Source: Pseudomonas xantholysinigenes
GTDB taxonomy: Bacteria; Pseudomonadota; Gammaproteobacteria; Pseudomonadales; Pseudomonadaceae
Reading direction: 5' to 3'
Assembly (NCBI RefSeq): GCF_014268885.2
Contig: NZ_CP077095.1
Location: 3,353,501-3,417,500 of the forward strand
Length of the DNA stretch: 64,000 nt
Shown: positions 35,263-43,678 of the stretch, piece after piece
Numbering within the stretch: the first letter of the stretch is position 1
How the letters are laid out: every line of letters starts with the position of its first letter
Translations under genes and position numbers: made by a program
The notes under the pieces: generated by a model
Seen by the model: the letters and a program-made list of their open reading frames with translations, nothing else
What the model was told of the DNA's origin: nothing
Databases searched by the model: none

Positions 35263-36966
35263 ATGATCGAGGTAACCGAGGTTTCCATTGCCGAGCTGCG
35301 CGACGCGCTCGAGTCCGGCCGCACGACCGCCGTCGAACTGGTCAAGGCCTACCTGGCACGCATCGACGCCTATGATGGCCAGGACACCGCCACCGCGCTC
35401 AACGCCGTGGTGGTGCGCAACCCTGAAGCCCTGAAAGAGGCCGAAGCCTCCGACGCCCGTCGCGCCCGTGGCCAAACGCTCGGCCCGCTGGACGGCATCC
35501 CCTACACCGCCAAGGACAGCTACCTGGTCAAGGGCCTGACCGCCGCCTCCGGCAGCCCGGCGTTCAAGGACCTGGTCGCCCAGCGCGATGCCTTCACCGT
35601 CGAGCGCCTGCGCGCCGGTGGCGCCATCTGCCTGGGCAAGACCAACATGCCGCCCATGGCCAACGGCGGCATGCAGCGCGGCGTCTATGGCCGCGCCGAA
35701 AGCCCGTACAACGCCAACTACCTGACCGCGCCGTTCGCCTCGGGCTCGTCCAACGGCGCCGGCACCGCCACCGCCGCCAGCTTCAGCGCCTTCGGCCTGG
35801 CCGAGGAAACCTGGTCCAGCGGCCGCGGCCCGGCTTCGAACAACGGCCTGTGCGCCTACACCCCATCGCGCGGAGTGATCTCGGTACGCGGCAACTGGCC
35901 GCTGACGCCGACCATGGACGTGGTCGTACCCTACGCCCGGACCATGGCCGACCTGCTGGAAATTCTCGACGTGGTGGTCGCCGACGACGCCGACAAGCGT
36001 GGTGATCTGTGGCGCCTGCAGCCATGGGTGCCGATCCCGGCCGCCTCGAGCGTGCGCCCGGCTTCCTACCTCGACCTGGCCGCGGATGCCGGGTCGCTCA
36101 AGGGCAAGCGCTTCGCCGTGCCGCGCATGTACATCAACGCCGATGCCGAAGCCGGCACCTCGGAAAAGCCGGGTATCGGCGGCCCCACCGGCCAACGCAT
36201 CAACACCCGTGCCAGCGTGATCGCATTGTGGCAGCAGGCCCGCCAGGCCCTGGAAGCCGCTGGCGCCGAGGTGGTCGAGACCGACTTCCCACTGGTTTCC
36301 AACTGCGAAGGCGACCGCCCCGGCGCGCCGACCGTGTTCAACCGCGGCATGGTCAGCAAGGAATTCCTCCATGACGAGCTGTGGGAACTGTCCGGCTGGG
36401 CCTTCGACGACTTCCTGCGCGCCAACGACGACCCCAAGCTCAACCGCCTGGCCGATGTCGACGGGCCGCAGATCTTCCCCCACGACCCGGGCACCCTGCC
36501 CAACCGTGAGGATGACCTGGCCGCTGGCATGGATGAATACGTCAACATGGCCAAGCGCGGCCTGAAGACCTGGGACCAGATCGCCACCGTGCCCGACGGC
36601 CTGCGCGGCCTGGAAGCCACCCGCAAGCTCGACCTGGAAGACTGGATGGACGCCCAGGGGCTGGACGCCGTGCTGTTCCCCACCGTGGCCGATGTCGGCC
36701 CGGCGGACGCCGACATCAACCCCGAATCGGCGGACATCGCCTGGAGCAACGGCATCTGGGTGGCCAACGGCAACCTGGCGATCCGCCATCTGGGCGTACC
36801 GACCGTCACCGTGCCGATGGGCGTGATGGCCGATATCGGCATGCCTGTGGGGCTGACCTTTGCCGGCAAGGCCTACAGCGACAACAATCTGTTGAAATTC
36901 GCCGCCGCGTTCGAGTCGACCGGGTCGCGTCGCATGATCCCGCCGCGCACGCCAAAACTGGGCTGA
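35263..36966 (+). CDS. Amidase-signature family amidase
   Basis: A 567-residue hydrolase of the amidase signature family, which uses a Ser-Ser-Lys triad: LGPLDGIPYTAKDS near residue 83 holds the lysine, and FASGSSNGAGTATAAS near 163 the serines with the Gly/Ser-rich stretch. The length exceeds that of typical GatA-like enzymes (480-500). No signal peptide is seen. It is preceded by GTGGTGA (weak). The downstream YheO-dehydratase pair hints at amino-acid or amide catabolism, but this gene is not clearly in their operon. Confidence 0.87.
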   Translation: MIEVTEVSIAELRDALESGRTTAVELVKAYLARIDAYDGQDTATALNAVVVRNPEALKEAEASDARRARGQTLGPLDGIPYTAKDSYLVKGLTAASGSPAFKDLVAQRDAFTVERLRAGGAICLGKTNMPPMANGGMQRGVYGRAESPYNANYLTAPFASGSSNGAGTATAASFSAFGLAEETWSSGRGPASNNGLCAYTPSRGVISVRGNWPLTPTMDVVVPYARTMADLLEILDVVVADDADKRGDLWRLQPWVPIPAASSVRPASYLDLAADAGSLKGKRFAVPRMYINADAEAGTSEKPGIGGPTGQRINTRASVIALWQQARQALEAAGAEVVETDFPLVSNCEGDRPGAPTVFNRGMVSKEFLHDELWELSGWAFDDFLRANDDPKLNRLADVDGPQIFPHDPGTLPNREDDLAAGMDEYVNMAKRGLKTWDQIATVPDGLRGLEATRKLDLEDWMDAQGLDAVLFPTVADVGPADADINPESADIAWSNGIWVANGNLAIRHLGVPTVTVPMGVMADIGMPVGLTFAGKAYSDNNLLKFAAAFESTGSRRMIPPRTPKLG

Positions 36967-37054
36967 TCCACGCCCCACGAAACGCTTGAACAGCGCTCGC
37001 CAAATTCAACCAATTGTGTAAAATTCAACACAATATTGAATTTGGCGAGCCTCC

Positions 37055-37756
37055 ATGCCCCCTTCCGATCCCCTTCACGAACGCCAGCTCACCCTTACCG
37101 TCCTCAAGGCCACCCTCCAGGCCCTGGGCAGCGTCGCGCCCAACAACCTAGAAATCCTCCTGCACGACCTCGACCACCCGGAACACTCCGTGGTGGCCAT
37201 CGTCAATGGCCATCTCTCCGGCCGCCGGGTCGGCAGCCCGATCCTCGCCGCCCCTGAACAAGACCAAGGCTTCAAGGCACTGATGCGCGCCACGGTCGAG
37301 CAGCGCGGCTGTGACCCAGTGGTATTGCCCGACTACCCCACCACTCTCAAGGGCCGCACCCTGCGCAGCGCCACGGCGATTTTCCGCGACAGTACCGGCC
37401 ACCCCTTCGCCAGCCTGTGCGTGAACAGCGACGTCACCGGCCTCGACGCGGCCATGGCCTTCCTCCAGCACTTCCAGCCGCTGGGCGCGGCCTGTGCCAC
37501 GCCCAGCAATGCCGAGCCCGCCGACATGGCGGTACTGATGACCGAGATCATCCAGGACGCGCTGCTCCACAGCGGCCAGGGCCGGCTGAGCAAACAGGCC
37601 AAGGTCGAGGCCGTGCGGGTCATGCAGGAACGCGGCCTGTTCATCGTCAAGGGCGGCGTGAAGAAGGCCGCCGAAGCCCTCGGCGTCACCCGCTACACCG
37701 TCTACAACTACCTGGAGCAGCTGCGTGGCGAACACACGCCAGCTGCCCGCGACTGA
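37055..37756 (+). CDS. YheO/DauR-like PAS-HTH regulator
   Basis: A 233-residue regulator with an N-terminal PAS-6-like YheO domain (about 10-125; LTVLKATLQALGSVAPNNLE, then FRDSTGHPFASLCVN) and a C-terminal helix-turn-helix (KKAAEALGVTRYTVYNYLEQL at 208-225). The DauR member represses D-arginine catabolism in P. aeruginosa. This gene lies 14 bp before a serine/threonine dehydratase gene, an arrangement that suggests control of amino-acid breakdown. The effector is not known. Confidence 0.88.
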   Translation: MPPSDPLHERQLTLTVLKATLQALGSVAPNNLEILLHDLDHPEHSVVAIVNGHLSGRRVGSPILAAPEQDQGFKALMRATVEQRGCDPVVLPDYPTTLKGRTLRSATAIFRDSTGHPFASLCVNSDVTGLDAAMAFLQHFQPLGAACATPSNAEPADMAVLMTEIIQDALLHSGQGRLSKQAKVEAVRVMQERGLFIVKGGVKKAAEALGVTRYTVYNYLEQLRGEHTPAARD

Positions 37757-37770
37757 CCTCAGGAGCTCCC

Positions 37771-38688
37771 ATGCCATTGCATATCCATACCCCGCTGATC
37801 GAGTCCCGCCCCCTGTCGCGCACTGCCGGGCGCCCGGTGTGGCTCAAGCTCGAGGCCCTGCAGCCCTGCGGCTCGTTCAAGCTGCGTGGGGTCGGCCACG
37901 CCTGTGAAATACACCAGGGCCGTGGCGCGCGGCATTTCGTCTCGTCTTCAGGCGGCAACGCCGGCCTGGCGGTGGCCTATGCCGGGCGCAAGCTGGGGTT
38001 GCCAGTCACGGTGGTGGTGCCCGAAACCACCACCGAGCGGGCCAAGGAGTTGTTGCGCCAGGAAGACGCCAGCGTGGTGGTGCATGGCAGTTCCTGGCAA
38101 GAGGCCAACGCCCACGCCCAAACGCTGCTGGGGCCGAACGATGCGTTCATCCATCCTTTCGACGATCCACTGTTGTGGGCCGGCCATGCCAGCATGATCG
38201 ACGAAGTGGCGGCGGCAGGCGTCAAGCCCGACGCGGTGGTGCTCTCGGTCGGTGGCGGCGGGCTGCTCAGCGGCGTGGTCGAAGGTCTGCAGCGCAATGG
38301 CTGGCACGACGTTCCGGTGCTGGCGGTGGAAACCGAGGGCGCAGCTTCGCTGCACGCGGCCATCGAGGCCGGGCATACCGTGGAACTGCCCGGCATCCAA
38401 TCGGTGGCGACCTCGCTGGGGGCCAAGCGGGTGGCCGAGCAGGCGCTGGCCTGCTGCCGCACCCATACCGTGCACAGCCACCTGGTCAGCGACCGCGAGG
38501 CGCTGGATGCCTGCGAGCGCCTGCTGCTCGACCAGCGACTACTGGTGGAACCGGCCTGCGGCGCCGCGCTGGCGTTGCTCCAGCACCCGGAAGTGCTCGC
38601 CCCCTACGCAAATGTGCTGGTGATCGTCTGCGGAGGCGCGACGGCGACCCTGGAGCAGATCCGCGCCTGGCGCGAACAGCTAGCCTGA
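37771..38688 (+). CDS. Serine/threonine dehydratase-like PLP enzyme
   Basis: A 305-residue fold-type II PLP enzyme resembling catabolic L-serine/L-threonine dehydratases (SDS-like, no regulatory domain). The PLP lysine is K37 in GSFKLRG; SSSGGNAG near residue 58 contacts the phosphate, and SVGGGGLLSG near 158 is the glycine loop. It converts the amino acid to a 2-oxo acid and ammonia. AGGAGC precedes the ATG. It forms a two-gene unit with the YheO-like regulator. Confidence 0.88.
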   Translation: MPLHIHTPLIESRPLSRTAGRPVWLKLEALQPCGSFKLRGVGHACEIHQGRGARHFVSSSGGNAGLAVAYAGRKLGLPVTVVVPETTTERAKELLRQEDASVVVHGSSWQEANAHAQTLLGPNDAFIHPFDDPLLWAGHASMIDEVAAAGVKPDAVVLSVGGGGLLSGVVEGLQRNGWHDVPVLAVETEGAASLHAAIEAGHTVELPGIQSVATSLGAKRVAEQALACCRTHTVHSHLVSDREALDACERLLLDQRLLVEPACGAALALLQHPEVLAPYANVLVIVCGGATATLEQIRAWREQLA

Positions 38689-38731
38689 CTCCGCCCCGGC
38701 ACGGAACACCGATGGCAGGCAGGACCGCTAA

Positions 38732-38755
38732 CGCTATATACTTTTCAATATAGCG
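38732..38755. promoter_or_regulatory. Candidate TetR operator, perfect 8-bp palindrome
   Basis: CGCTATAT and ATATAGCG are perfect inverted 8-bp arms around an 8-bp spacer, ending 22 bp before the TetR ATG. Position and symmetry point to autoregulation. Confidence 0.55.
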
Positions 38756-38777
38756 AACCAGACATCCTGCCTTAGCC

Positions 38778-39401
38778 ATGCCCAGTATCCGTGACCGCAA
38801 CCTGCAACTGATCCTTGCTGCCGCCAGCGAGGAGTTCGCCCTTCACGGCTTCGCCGCCGCCCGGGTCGATGCCATCGCCAACCGCGCCGGCCTGCCCAGG
38901 GCCAATGTGTTCTATTACTTTCGCAACAAGCAGCAGCTCTACAGCGCCGTGCTGGACCTGGTGATGGAGCCCTTGCTGCGCGCAGCCCGCAGCCTGGCGC
39001 CCGAGGCGCATCCACAACAGGCCCTGCCCCATTACTTCAAGGCCAAGGCCGAGGTGGCCCGCCGCCACCCCCATGCCACGCGGGTCTGGCTCAAGGAGAT
39101 GCTCCACGGCGGGCAACGCCTGCCTGTCGAGCGCAGCGAGGCCCTGCGCCAGAGCACCCGGCAGAACCTGGCGTGCCTGGCGCAGTGGATGGAACAAGGC
39201 CTGATTGCCCGGACTGCGCCGGAGCACCTGCTACTGTTTCTCTGGTCCACGCCCCTGGCCAGTTTCCGCTTTGGCGAGGCGCCCGGCAGTTCGGCACGGC
39301 TGAAGCCGACGCGGGCGTCGACCCAGGCCCTGGCCGATCTGTTCCTGCGTGGCGTGCGCCCAGAGGTCGAGGCGGCGAAGCTTATCGCTGTATTAACATA
39401 A
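38778..39401 (+). CDS. TetR-family regulator, RutR-like C-terminal domain
   Basis: A 207-residue TetR protein with helix-turn-helix at about 30-55 (AIANRAGLPRANVFYYFRN) and a RutR-like ligand domain. It lies 34 bp before the M24 metallopeptidase gene on the same strand and may be co-transcribed with it. Its own promoter contains a perfect 8-bp dyad. Confidence 0.9.
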   Translation: MPSIRDRNLQLILAAASEEFALHGFAAARVDAIANRAGLPRANVFYYFRNKQQLYSAVLDLVMEPLLRAARSLAPEAHPQQALPHYFKAKAEVARRHPHATRVWLKEMLHGGQRLPVERSEALRQSTRQNLACLAQWMEQGLIARTAPEHLLLFLWSTPLASFRFGEAPGSSARLKPTRASTQALADLFLRGVRPEVEAAKLIAVLT

Positions 39402-39435
39402 CCATAACGATAGACACCCGATGAGGAGTACCGGC

Positions 39436-40101
39436 ATGACTGCCGCCAACACTGCAAAGGAAGCTGTGGGCGCACCCTATCAGCTGGAACTGATGAAGCA
39501 TGCCCAGCGCATGACCTGGCAGGCCGTTGAGCGCATCGCTCAGGGCATCGGCCCCGGCATGCGCGAGTCAGAAGCACGAGCCTTGGGCCAAAGCGTGCTG
39601 GAGGAACTGGGCATGCAACGGATCTGGCACCCCACCCATATCCGCTTCGGCAGCAATACGCTGAAAACCTTCAAGGAGCGTTCCGAGGGGGATCCGCTGC
39701 TGGGGGAGCACGACATTTATTTCATCGACATGGGCGTGGTCTTCGAAGGCCATGAGGGAGATGCCGGTGCCACCTTCGTCACCGGCGAAGATCCGCAAAT
39801 GCATGCCTGCGCGCAGGCCGCCAAGACACTGTTCGAAGCGGTCGAAGCTCATTGGCGCTCACAGCGGGTGAACGGCGTGGAACTCTACCGCTTCGCCGCC
39901 GAGCGCGCCCAGCAGATGGGCTGGCGGCTCAACATGGATATCAAGGGCCACCGCGTCAGCGACTTCCCCCACGCCATCTATCGCGGTGGCAACCTGGGCG
40001 ATTTTGACGGGCAACCCAGCGCGGGGTTGTGGATCCTGGAAATCCAGATCGCCCACCCCGAACTGCCTTACGGCGCCTTCTACGAAGACCTGCTGAGCTG
40101 A
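39436..40101 (+). CDS. Short M24 metallopeptidase (creatinase/aminopeptidase P-like)
   Basis: A 221-residue protein consisting of only the pita-bread M24 domain. The metal ligands are visible: D98 (FIDMG), D109 (EGDAGATF), H172 (KGHRVSDFPH), E202 (WILEIQ) and E217 (FYEDLL). It lacks the N-terminal domain of full-size aminopeptidase P. AGGAG lies seven bases before the ATG at 39436, which is preferred over the ATG at 39421. It is a putative dipeptidase or Xaa-Pro-type hydrolase; the substrate is unknown. Confidence 0.85.
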   Translation: MTAANTAKEAVGAPYQLELMKHAQRMTWQAVERIAQGIGPGMRESEARALGQSVLEELGMQRIWHPTHIRFGSNTLKTFKERSEGDPLLGEHDIYFIDMGVVFEGHEGDAGATFVTGEDPQMHACAQAAKTLFEAVEAHWRSQRVNGVELYRFAAERAQQMGWRLNMDIKGHRVSDFPHAIYRGGNLGDFDGQPSAGLWILEIQIAHPELPYGAFYEDLLS

Positions 40102-40113
40102 CCGCGTCCCGCT

Positions 40114-40154
40114 AGGCGCCGGCCATGTCGGTGTTCGCCGGCCAGCCGGCGCCT
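40114..40154. terminator. Hairpin after the M24 gene (perfect 10-bp stem)
   Basis: AGGCGCCGGC and GCCGGCGCCT are perfect inverted arms 13 bp after the stop. No T-run; may act as a terminator or REP-like element. Confidence 0.45.
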
Positions 40155-40334
40155 GCGACATGACCCAGCCAAGCGGCACCTCACCACGGCGCCGCTTCGG
40201 ATGGTCACATTTTCCTGTTCAACTGAGCGTGCGCCGGCAACTCGGACGAAAAGCGCCCCGCGCCCTTTCGTAGCGCGACAAGTGAAGGCACAATGCGTGT
40301 CCTTTTTTTGGCTGGCCAGGCCGGGGGCCTTTAA

Positions 40335-41432
40335 ATGATCAAGACGCCTTACTACCTCATCGACAAACAGAAACTGCTGGGCAACATGGAAAAGATTGCC
40401 TATGTGCGCCAGCAGTCCGGGGCCAAGGCCCTGCTCGCCCTCAAGTGCTTCGCCACCTGGTCGGTGTTCGACCTGATGCAGCAGTACATGGACGGCACCA
40501 CCTCCTCCTCGCTGTTCGAGCTCAAGCTCGGCCGCCAGAAGTTCGCCGGCGAAACCCACGCCTACAGCGTGGCCTGGGCCGACGATGAAGTCGAAGAGAT
40601 GCTGGAGAACTGCGACAAGATCATCTTCAACTCCATCGGCCAGCTCGAGCGCTTCGCCGAGCAGTCCGAAGGCAAGGTTCGCGGCCTGCGCGTCAACCCG
40701 CAGGTGAGCAGCTCCGACTACCTGCTGGCCGACCCGGCACGCCCGTTCAGCCGCCTCGGTGAATGGGACCCCGAAAAGATCGAGAAGGTGATCGAGAAGA
40801 TCTCCGGCTTCATGTTCCACAACAACTGCGAGAACGGTGACTTCAGCCTGTTCGACAAGATGCTGTCGCACATCGAAGAACGCTTCGGCCACCTGCTGCA
40901 CAAGGTCGAGTGGGTCAGCCTGGGTGGCGGCATCCACTTCACCGGCGAAGACTACGCCGTGGACGCCTTCTGCGCCCGCCTCAAGGGCTTCGCCGAGAAG
41001 TACGGCGTGCAGGTGTACCTGGAACCAGGCGAAGCGGCCATCACCAACAGCGCCTCGCTGGAAGTGACCGTGCTCGACACCCTGTACAACGGCAAGCACC
41101 TGGCCGTGGTCGACAGCTCGATCGAAGCGCACCTGCTCGACCTGCTGATCTACCGCCTCAACGCCAAGATGGCCCCCAACGATGGCGCGCACACCTACAT
41201 GGTCTGCGGCAAGTCGTGCCTGGCCGGCGATATCTTCGGCGAGTATCAGTTCGACAAACCGCTGCAAATTGGTGATCGCCTGTCGTTCGTCGACACCGCT
41301 GGCTACACCATGGTCAAGAAAAACTGGTTCAACGGTCTGAAGATGCCGTCCATCGTGGTCAAGCAGCTCGACGGCAGCGTCGAGGTGGTGCGCGAGTTCG
41401 GCTTCGACGACTACGTTTCCAGCCTGTCCTGA
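40335..41432 (+). CDS. nspC: Carboxynorspermidine decarboxylase
   Basis: A 365-residue PLP decarboxylase of the alanine-racemase fold (group IV), which turns carboxynorspermidine or carboxyspermidine into norspermidine or spermidine. The PLP lysine is K37 in LALKCF; GGGIHFTGEDY near residue 200, YLEPGEAA near 230 and CGKSCLAGDIFGEY near 293 complete the active site. It is the first gene of a two-gene operon with the dehydrogenase. Its promoter region includes a run of seven T ending 29 bases before the start. Confidence 0.93.
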   Translation: MIKTPYYLIDKQKLLGNMEKIAYVRQQSGAKALLALKCFATWSVFDLMQQYMDGTTSSSLFELKLGRQKFAGETHAYSVAWADDEVEEMLENCDKIIFNSIGQLERFAEQSEGKVRGLRVNPQVSSSDYLLADPARPFSRLGEWDPEKIEKVIEKISGFMFHNNCENGDFSLFDKMLSHIEERFGHLLHKVEWVSLGGGIHFTGEDYAVDAFCARLKGFAEKYGVQVYLEPGEAAITNSASLEVTVLDTLYNGKHLAVVDSSIEAHLLDLLIYRLNAKMAPNDGAHTYMVCGKSCLAGDIFGEYQFDKPLQIGDRLSFVDTAGYTMVKKNWFNGLKMPSIVVKQLDGSVEVVREFGFDDYVSSLS

Positions 41433-41468
41433 CGGACAGGCCCTTTGAAGTAAGGAGCAACAGGTAAA

Positions 41469-42713
41469 TTGAAGAAGAACGTTCTTATCATTGGTGCAGG
41501 AGGTGTCGCCAAGGTGGTGGCCCACAAGTGCGCACAGCATAACGACGAACTCGGTCGTATTGCGATTGCGTCACGGAACATCTCCAAATGCCAGGCCATC
41601 ATCGACAGCGTCAAGGCCAAGGGTAGCCTCAAGGTACCCGCCGACATCCAGGCCTTCGCGCTCAATGCCCTCGATGTCGAGGCGACCAAGGCACTGATCC
41701 GCGAGACTCAATCGCAGATCGTGATCAACGTTGGTTCCGCCTTCCTCAACATGTCGGTGCTGCGTGCCTGCATCGATACCGGTGTCGCCTACCTGGACAC
41801 CGCGATTCACGAAGAACCGGGCAAGATCTGCGAAACCCCGCCCTGGTATGGCAACTACGAGTGGAAACACCTCGAGGAATGCCAGCAGAAGAACATTACC
41901 GCCATTCTCGGTGTCGGCTTCGACCCGGGTGTGGTGAACAGCTACGCGAAACTCGCGCAGCAGCAGTATTTCGACCGCATTGATTCGATCGACATCCTCG
42001 ACGTCAATGCCGGGTCCCACGGCAAGTACTTCGCCACCAACTTCGACCCGGAAATCAACTTCCGCGAGTTCACCGGGCAAGTGTGGAGCTGGCAGAACAG
42101 CCAGTGGACCAGCAACAGCATGTTCGAGGTCAAGCGTACCGACGACCTGCCGGTGGTGGGTTCGCAGAACCTGTACCTGACCGGCCATGATGAAGTGCAC
42201 TCGATCTCGAAGAACCTGAACGTGCCGAACGTGCGCTTCTGGATGAGCTTCGGCGAACACTACATCAACGTGTTCACCGTCCTGAAAAACCTTGGCCTGC
42301 TCTCCGAGCAACCGGTGAAGACCGCCGAAGGCCTGGAAGTGGTGCCGCTGAAAGTGGTCAAGGCCGTGCTGCCGGACCCAGCCTCGCTGGCCCCGGGCTA
42401 CACCGGCAAGACCTGCATCGGTGACCTGGTCAAGGGCACCAAGGACGGTCAGCCGCGCGAAGTGTTCATCTACAACGTGGCCGACCACGAAGAGGCCTAC
42501 GCCGAGACCGACAGCCAGGGCATCTCCTACACCGCTGGCGTGCCGCCGGTGGCGGCGGCGCTGCTGGTCGCCCGTGGCCAGTGGGATGCCGGACGCATGG
42601 TCAACGTCGAGGAACTGCCAGCCGAGCCGTTCCTCAAGGCGCTGGACGTGATGGGCCTGCCGACCCGCGTCAAGGATGAGAAAGGCGATCGTCCGTGGGA
42701 CGCTGAAGCCTGA
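41469..42713 (+). CDS. Carboxynorspermidine/carboxyspermidine dehydrogenase (saccharopine-dehydrogenase family)
   Basis: A 414-residue enzyme that joins aspartate semialdehyde with a diamine and reduces the adduct, making the substrate of NspC. The N-terminal Rossmann motif is LIIGAGGVAKVV; DVNAGSHGKYFATNFDP and GYTGKTCIGDLVKGTKDG are family blocks. The start codon is TTG at 41469, with AAGGAG 11 bases upstream; no other start gives the Rossmann N-terminus. It lies 36 bp after nspC and ends in a strong terminator. Gene order is reversed relative to Vibrio. Confidence 0.9.
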   Translation: MKKNVLIIGAGGVAKVVAHKCAQHNDELGRIAIASRNISKCQAIIDSVKAKGSLKVPADIQAFALNALDVEATKALIRETQSQIVINVGSAFLNMSVLRACIDTGVAYLDTAIHEEPGKICETPPWYGNYEWKHLEECQQKNITAILGVGFDPGVVNSYAKLAQQQYFDRIDSIDILDVNAGSHGKYFATNFDPEINFREFTGQVWSWQNSQWTSNSMFEVKRTDDLPVVGSQNLYLTGHDEVHSISKNLNVPNVRFWMSFGEHYINVFTVLKNLGLLSEQPVKTAEGLEVVPLKVVKAVLPDPASLAPGYTGKTCIGDLVKGTKDGQPREVFIYNVADHEEAYAETDSQGISYTAGVPPVAAALLVARGQWDAGRMVNVEELPAEPFLKALDVMGLPTRVKDEKGDRPWDAEA

Positions 42714-42725
42714 GTCATCGCAGTA

Positions 42726-42762
42726 AGCAGAAGGGGCGCCGCTTGGCGCCCCTTCTGCTTTT
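42726..42762 (+). terminator. Rho-independent terminator of the polyamine operon
   Basis: AGCAGAAGGGGCGCC, loop GCTT and GGCGCCCCTTCTGCT form a perfect 15-bp stem followed by TTT, starting 13 bp after the stop codon. Confidence 0.95.
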
Positions 42763-42775
42763 CCAGGCCTGGCCT

Positions 42776-42938
42776 ATTCGCGGGCAAGCCCGCTCCCACA
42801 GGGACCGCGCACGCCTTGTGCCAAGCACTGAACCTGTGGCACCGCGCACGCCTTGCGCCAAGCACTGAACCTGTGGGACCGCGCACGCCTTGTGTCGAGC
42901 ACTGAACCTGTGGGAGCGGGCTTGCCCGCGAAGAGGCC
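42776..42938. repeat. Three 37-bp tandem repeats between inverted REP arms
   Basis: Copies at 42804-42840, 42841-42877 and 42878-42914 begin ACCGCGCACGCCTTG and end GAACCTGTGG. They are flanked by inverted REP palindromes (TTCGCGGGCAAGCCCGCTCC left; GGGAGCGGGCTTGCCCGCG right). The rest of the gap to 43155 shows only a GC-rich stretch. Confidence 0.92.
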
Positions 42939-43155
42939 GGCGCAGGCGCCTCCAGGGTCAAGTCGAGCAGCCTCTACGTCGCCCGCCTGCACCGCCTGAA
43001 GCCTACCGCCTCGAACACCGCCCACCCCCCTCTGAATGGGTGCCCGGGCCCGGGTTGCGCCGGCCCAGGCTTTCAGTCTGGCCCCGCCTGCGCTATCTTC
43101 GCCGCGCTGCCGGCTTGCCCGGCAGCCGCACTCGTGCACTCAAGGAACCGCCAGC

Positions 43156-43644
43156 ATGTTTTCCAGCCGTACCCTCGTCCTGACCCTGGGCATCGCCTTC
43201 ATCATTCTCGACCAGTGGGTGAAGCTCATCGCCCTGGTCGCCCTGAACAACCACAGCTATGTCTATGGCAACCAGAGCGTCTGGCTGGACCTGGCCCTGA
43301 GCCTCAACCCCGGCGCGTTTCTCAGCCTCGGCGCCGGGCTCGCGCCATGGCTCAAGCAACTGGTGTTCGTGGTCGCCGTCGGCGTGGTGTGCGGCTGGGC
43401 CATGGTCTGGGCTTGGCGCCACTGGCAATCGGCGCCGGTGAAGGCCAGCGCGGCCTGGTTCATCGCCGTGGGCGGGCTGTCCAACCTGATCGACCGGGTC
43501 TTTCGCGATGGCCACGTGGTCGACTACCTGGTGCTCAACATCGGCACGCTGCACACCGGCGTGTTCAACCTGGCCGACATCGCCATCATGGCCGGCGCGG
43601 CAGTGCTGGTGGTGGACGGCCTGACCCGGCCGAGCAAACGCTGA
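43156..43644 (+). CDS. lspA: Signal peptidase II paralogue
   Basis: A 162-residue inner-membrane aspartic peptidase of the LspA family, which removes lipoprotein signal peptides. About four membrane helices are visible. The catalytic aspartates are D123 (GHVVDYL) and D141 (FNLADIAI), with NLIDRVFRDG before them. It is not beside ileS and fkpB, where the housekeeping lspA lies, so it is probably a second copy. AAGGAACC precedes the ATG at 43156. Confidence 0.85.
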   Translation: MFSSRTLVLTLGIAFIILDQWVKLIALVALNNHSYVYGNQSVWLDLALSLNPGAFLSLGAGLAPWLKQLVFVVAVGVVCGWAMVWAWRHWQSAPVKASAAWFIAVGGLSNLIDRVFRDGHVVDYLVLNIGTLHTGVFNLADIAIMAGAAVLVVDGLTRPSKR

Positions 43645-43678
43645 GCGGCAATTATCAACGTCTCGAAAGGGCTGGTAC

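Noticed and set aside
35215..36978. 587-codon minus-strand frame opposite the amidase
   Set aside because: Antisense shadow; the amidase has its full signature and a proper end.
42804..42914. Origin-like iterons or attachment site in the 37-bp repeats
   Set aside because: No replication gene, integrase or tRNA is near, and the repeats lie inside a REP pair.
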